Assembly: GCA_963691705.1 (NCBI GenBank)
Contig: OY829544.1
Coordinates: 1,371,501 to 1,435,500 of the forward strand
Reading direction: 5' to 3'
From: Viola odorata
Lineage: Eukaryota; Streptophyta; Magnoliopsida; Malpighiales; Violaceae
Length of the DNA stretch: 64,000 bases
The notes beneath the pieces are model-generated. The model was given only the letters and a program-made list of their open reading frames with translations. It did not search any database and was not told the DNA's origin. A program made the position numbers and the translations under genes. Position 1 is the stretch's first letter, and each line of letters opens with the position of its first letter. This document shows, one piece after another, positions 63,841 to 64,000 of the stretch.

Positions 63841-64000
63841 GTAAGTTTTCTTCTTACATAACTGCAAAAACATATGTACATTTATCCTGCAGGAAAGTAA
63901 CCAATGACTTTGTTGTTTCATAGTATTTCCTGCAAAGCATGAAACACAAAGTCTTCAATTTAAGTCCGTATAGTATATATAGCTTGCATTTAGTATAGTT
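63841..64000 (+). other. Intron or start of last bHLH exon at window edge
   Basis: Begins with the GTAAGT donor. A possible acceptor TTTCATAG at about 63923 is followed by a frame open almost to the edge, but its sequence does not look like the usual bHLH C-terminus. The true last exon may lie outside. Confidence 0.35.

Overview
The window is plant nuclear DNA, almost certainly from a core eudicot. The evidence is intron-rich genes with GT/AG borders, a family 1 UGT cluster, a chloroplast CBSX protein, lignin-type CCoAOMT, a Ty1/copia element, hAT and Stowaway-type elements, and AT-rich spacers. The UGT sequences look asterid-like to me, but the species cannot be fixed from sequence alone. 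Exon borders given below were read by eye from splice signals; summed exon lengths keep one open frame in every multi-exon gene called intact.

Layout. 0.8-16 kb is a decaying UGT73-type glycosyltransferase cluster on the minus strand: two intact intronless genes (844-2304, 11488-12945) and two broken copies (3753-3953, 14972-15773). A 6.8 kb Ty1/copia retrotransposon (4081-10925) with apparently identical LTRs and a 5-bp target duplication sits just upstream of one broken copy. 16.6-19.3 kb is a chloroplast CBSX gene. 20.4-28.4 kb is a tandem pair of poly(A)-binding protein genes with duplicated promoters and A-rich leaders. Then come a SUD1/CER9-type ER ubiquitin ligase (minus), a filament-like plant protein (plus), a broken copy of an LPA3-like chloroplast gene (minus), a tRNA-Ile(AAU), a WSD-type acyltransferase (minus) and ribosomal protein uS9/S16 (plus).

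48.0-54.5 kb is an accessory island. A 4.27 kb hAT-like element with an exact 8-bp target duplication contains subterminal CCGGTT repeats, a DUF1997 exon fragment, and a nested element of a second hAT-like family. The nested element carries an ERD15/CID1-like gene with its own TATA box and introns but a premature TAG. A 1 kb foldback of the second family lies next door. After the island come CCoAOMT (54862-56167, minus), a HARBI1-derived ALP1-like gene (58213-59529, minus) and the 5' part of a bHLH95/ZHOUPI-like gene (62004 to beyond the right edge).

Themes. Most genes are ordinary housekeeping or specialised-metabolism genes and do not form one pathway. SUD1/CER9 and WSD both belong to cuticular lipid biology, but they are not adjacent and this may be chance. 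The PABP C-terminal MLLE domain and the PAM2 motif of the ERD15-like copy are known binding partners. The most unusual item is the gene-carrying nested hAT island, which may make a 46-residue, PAM2-bearing truncated product.
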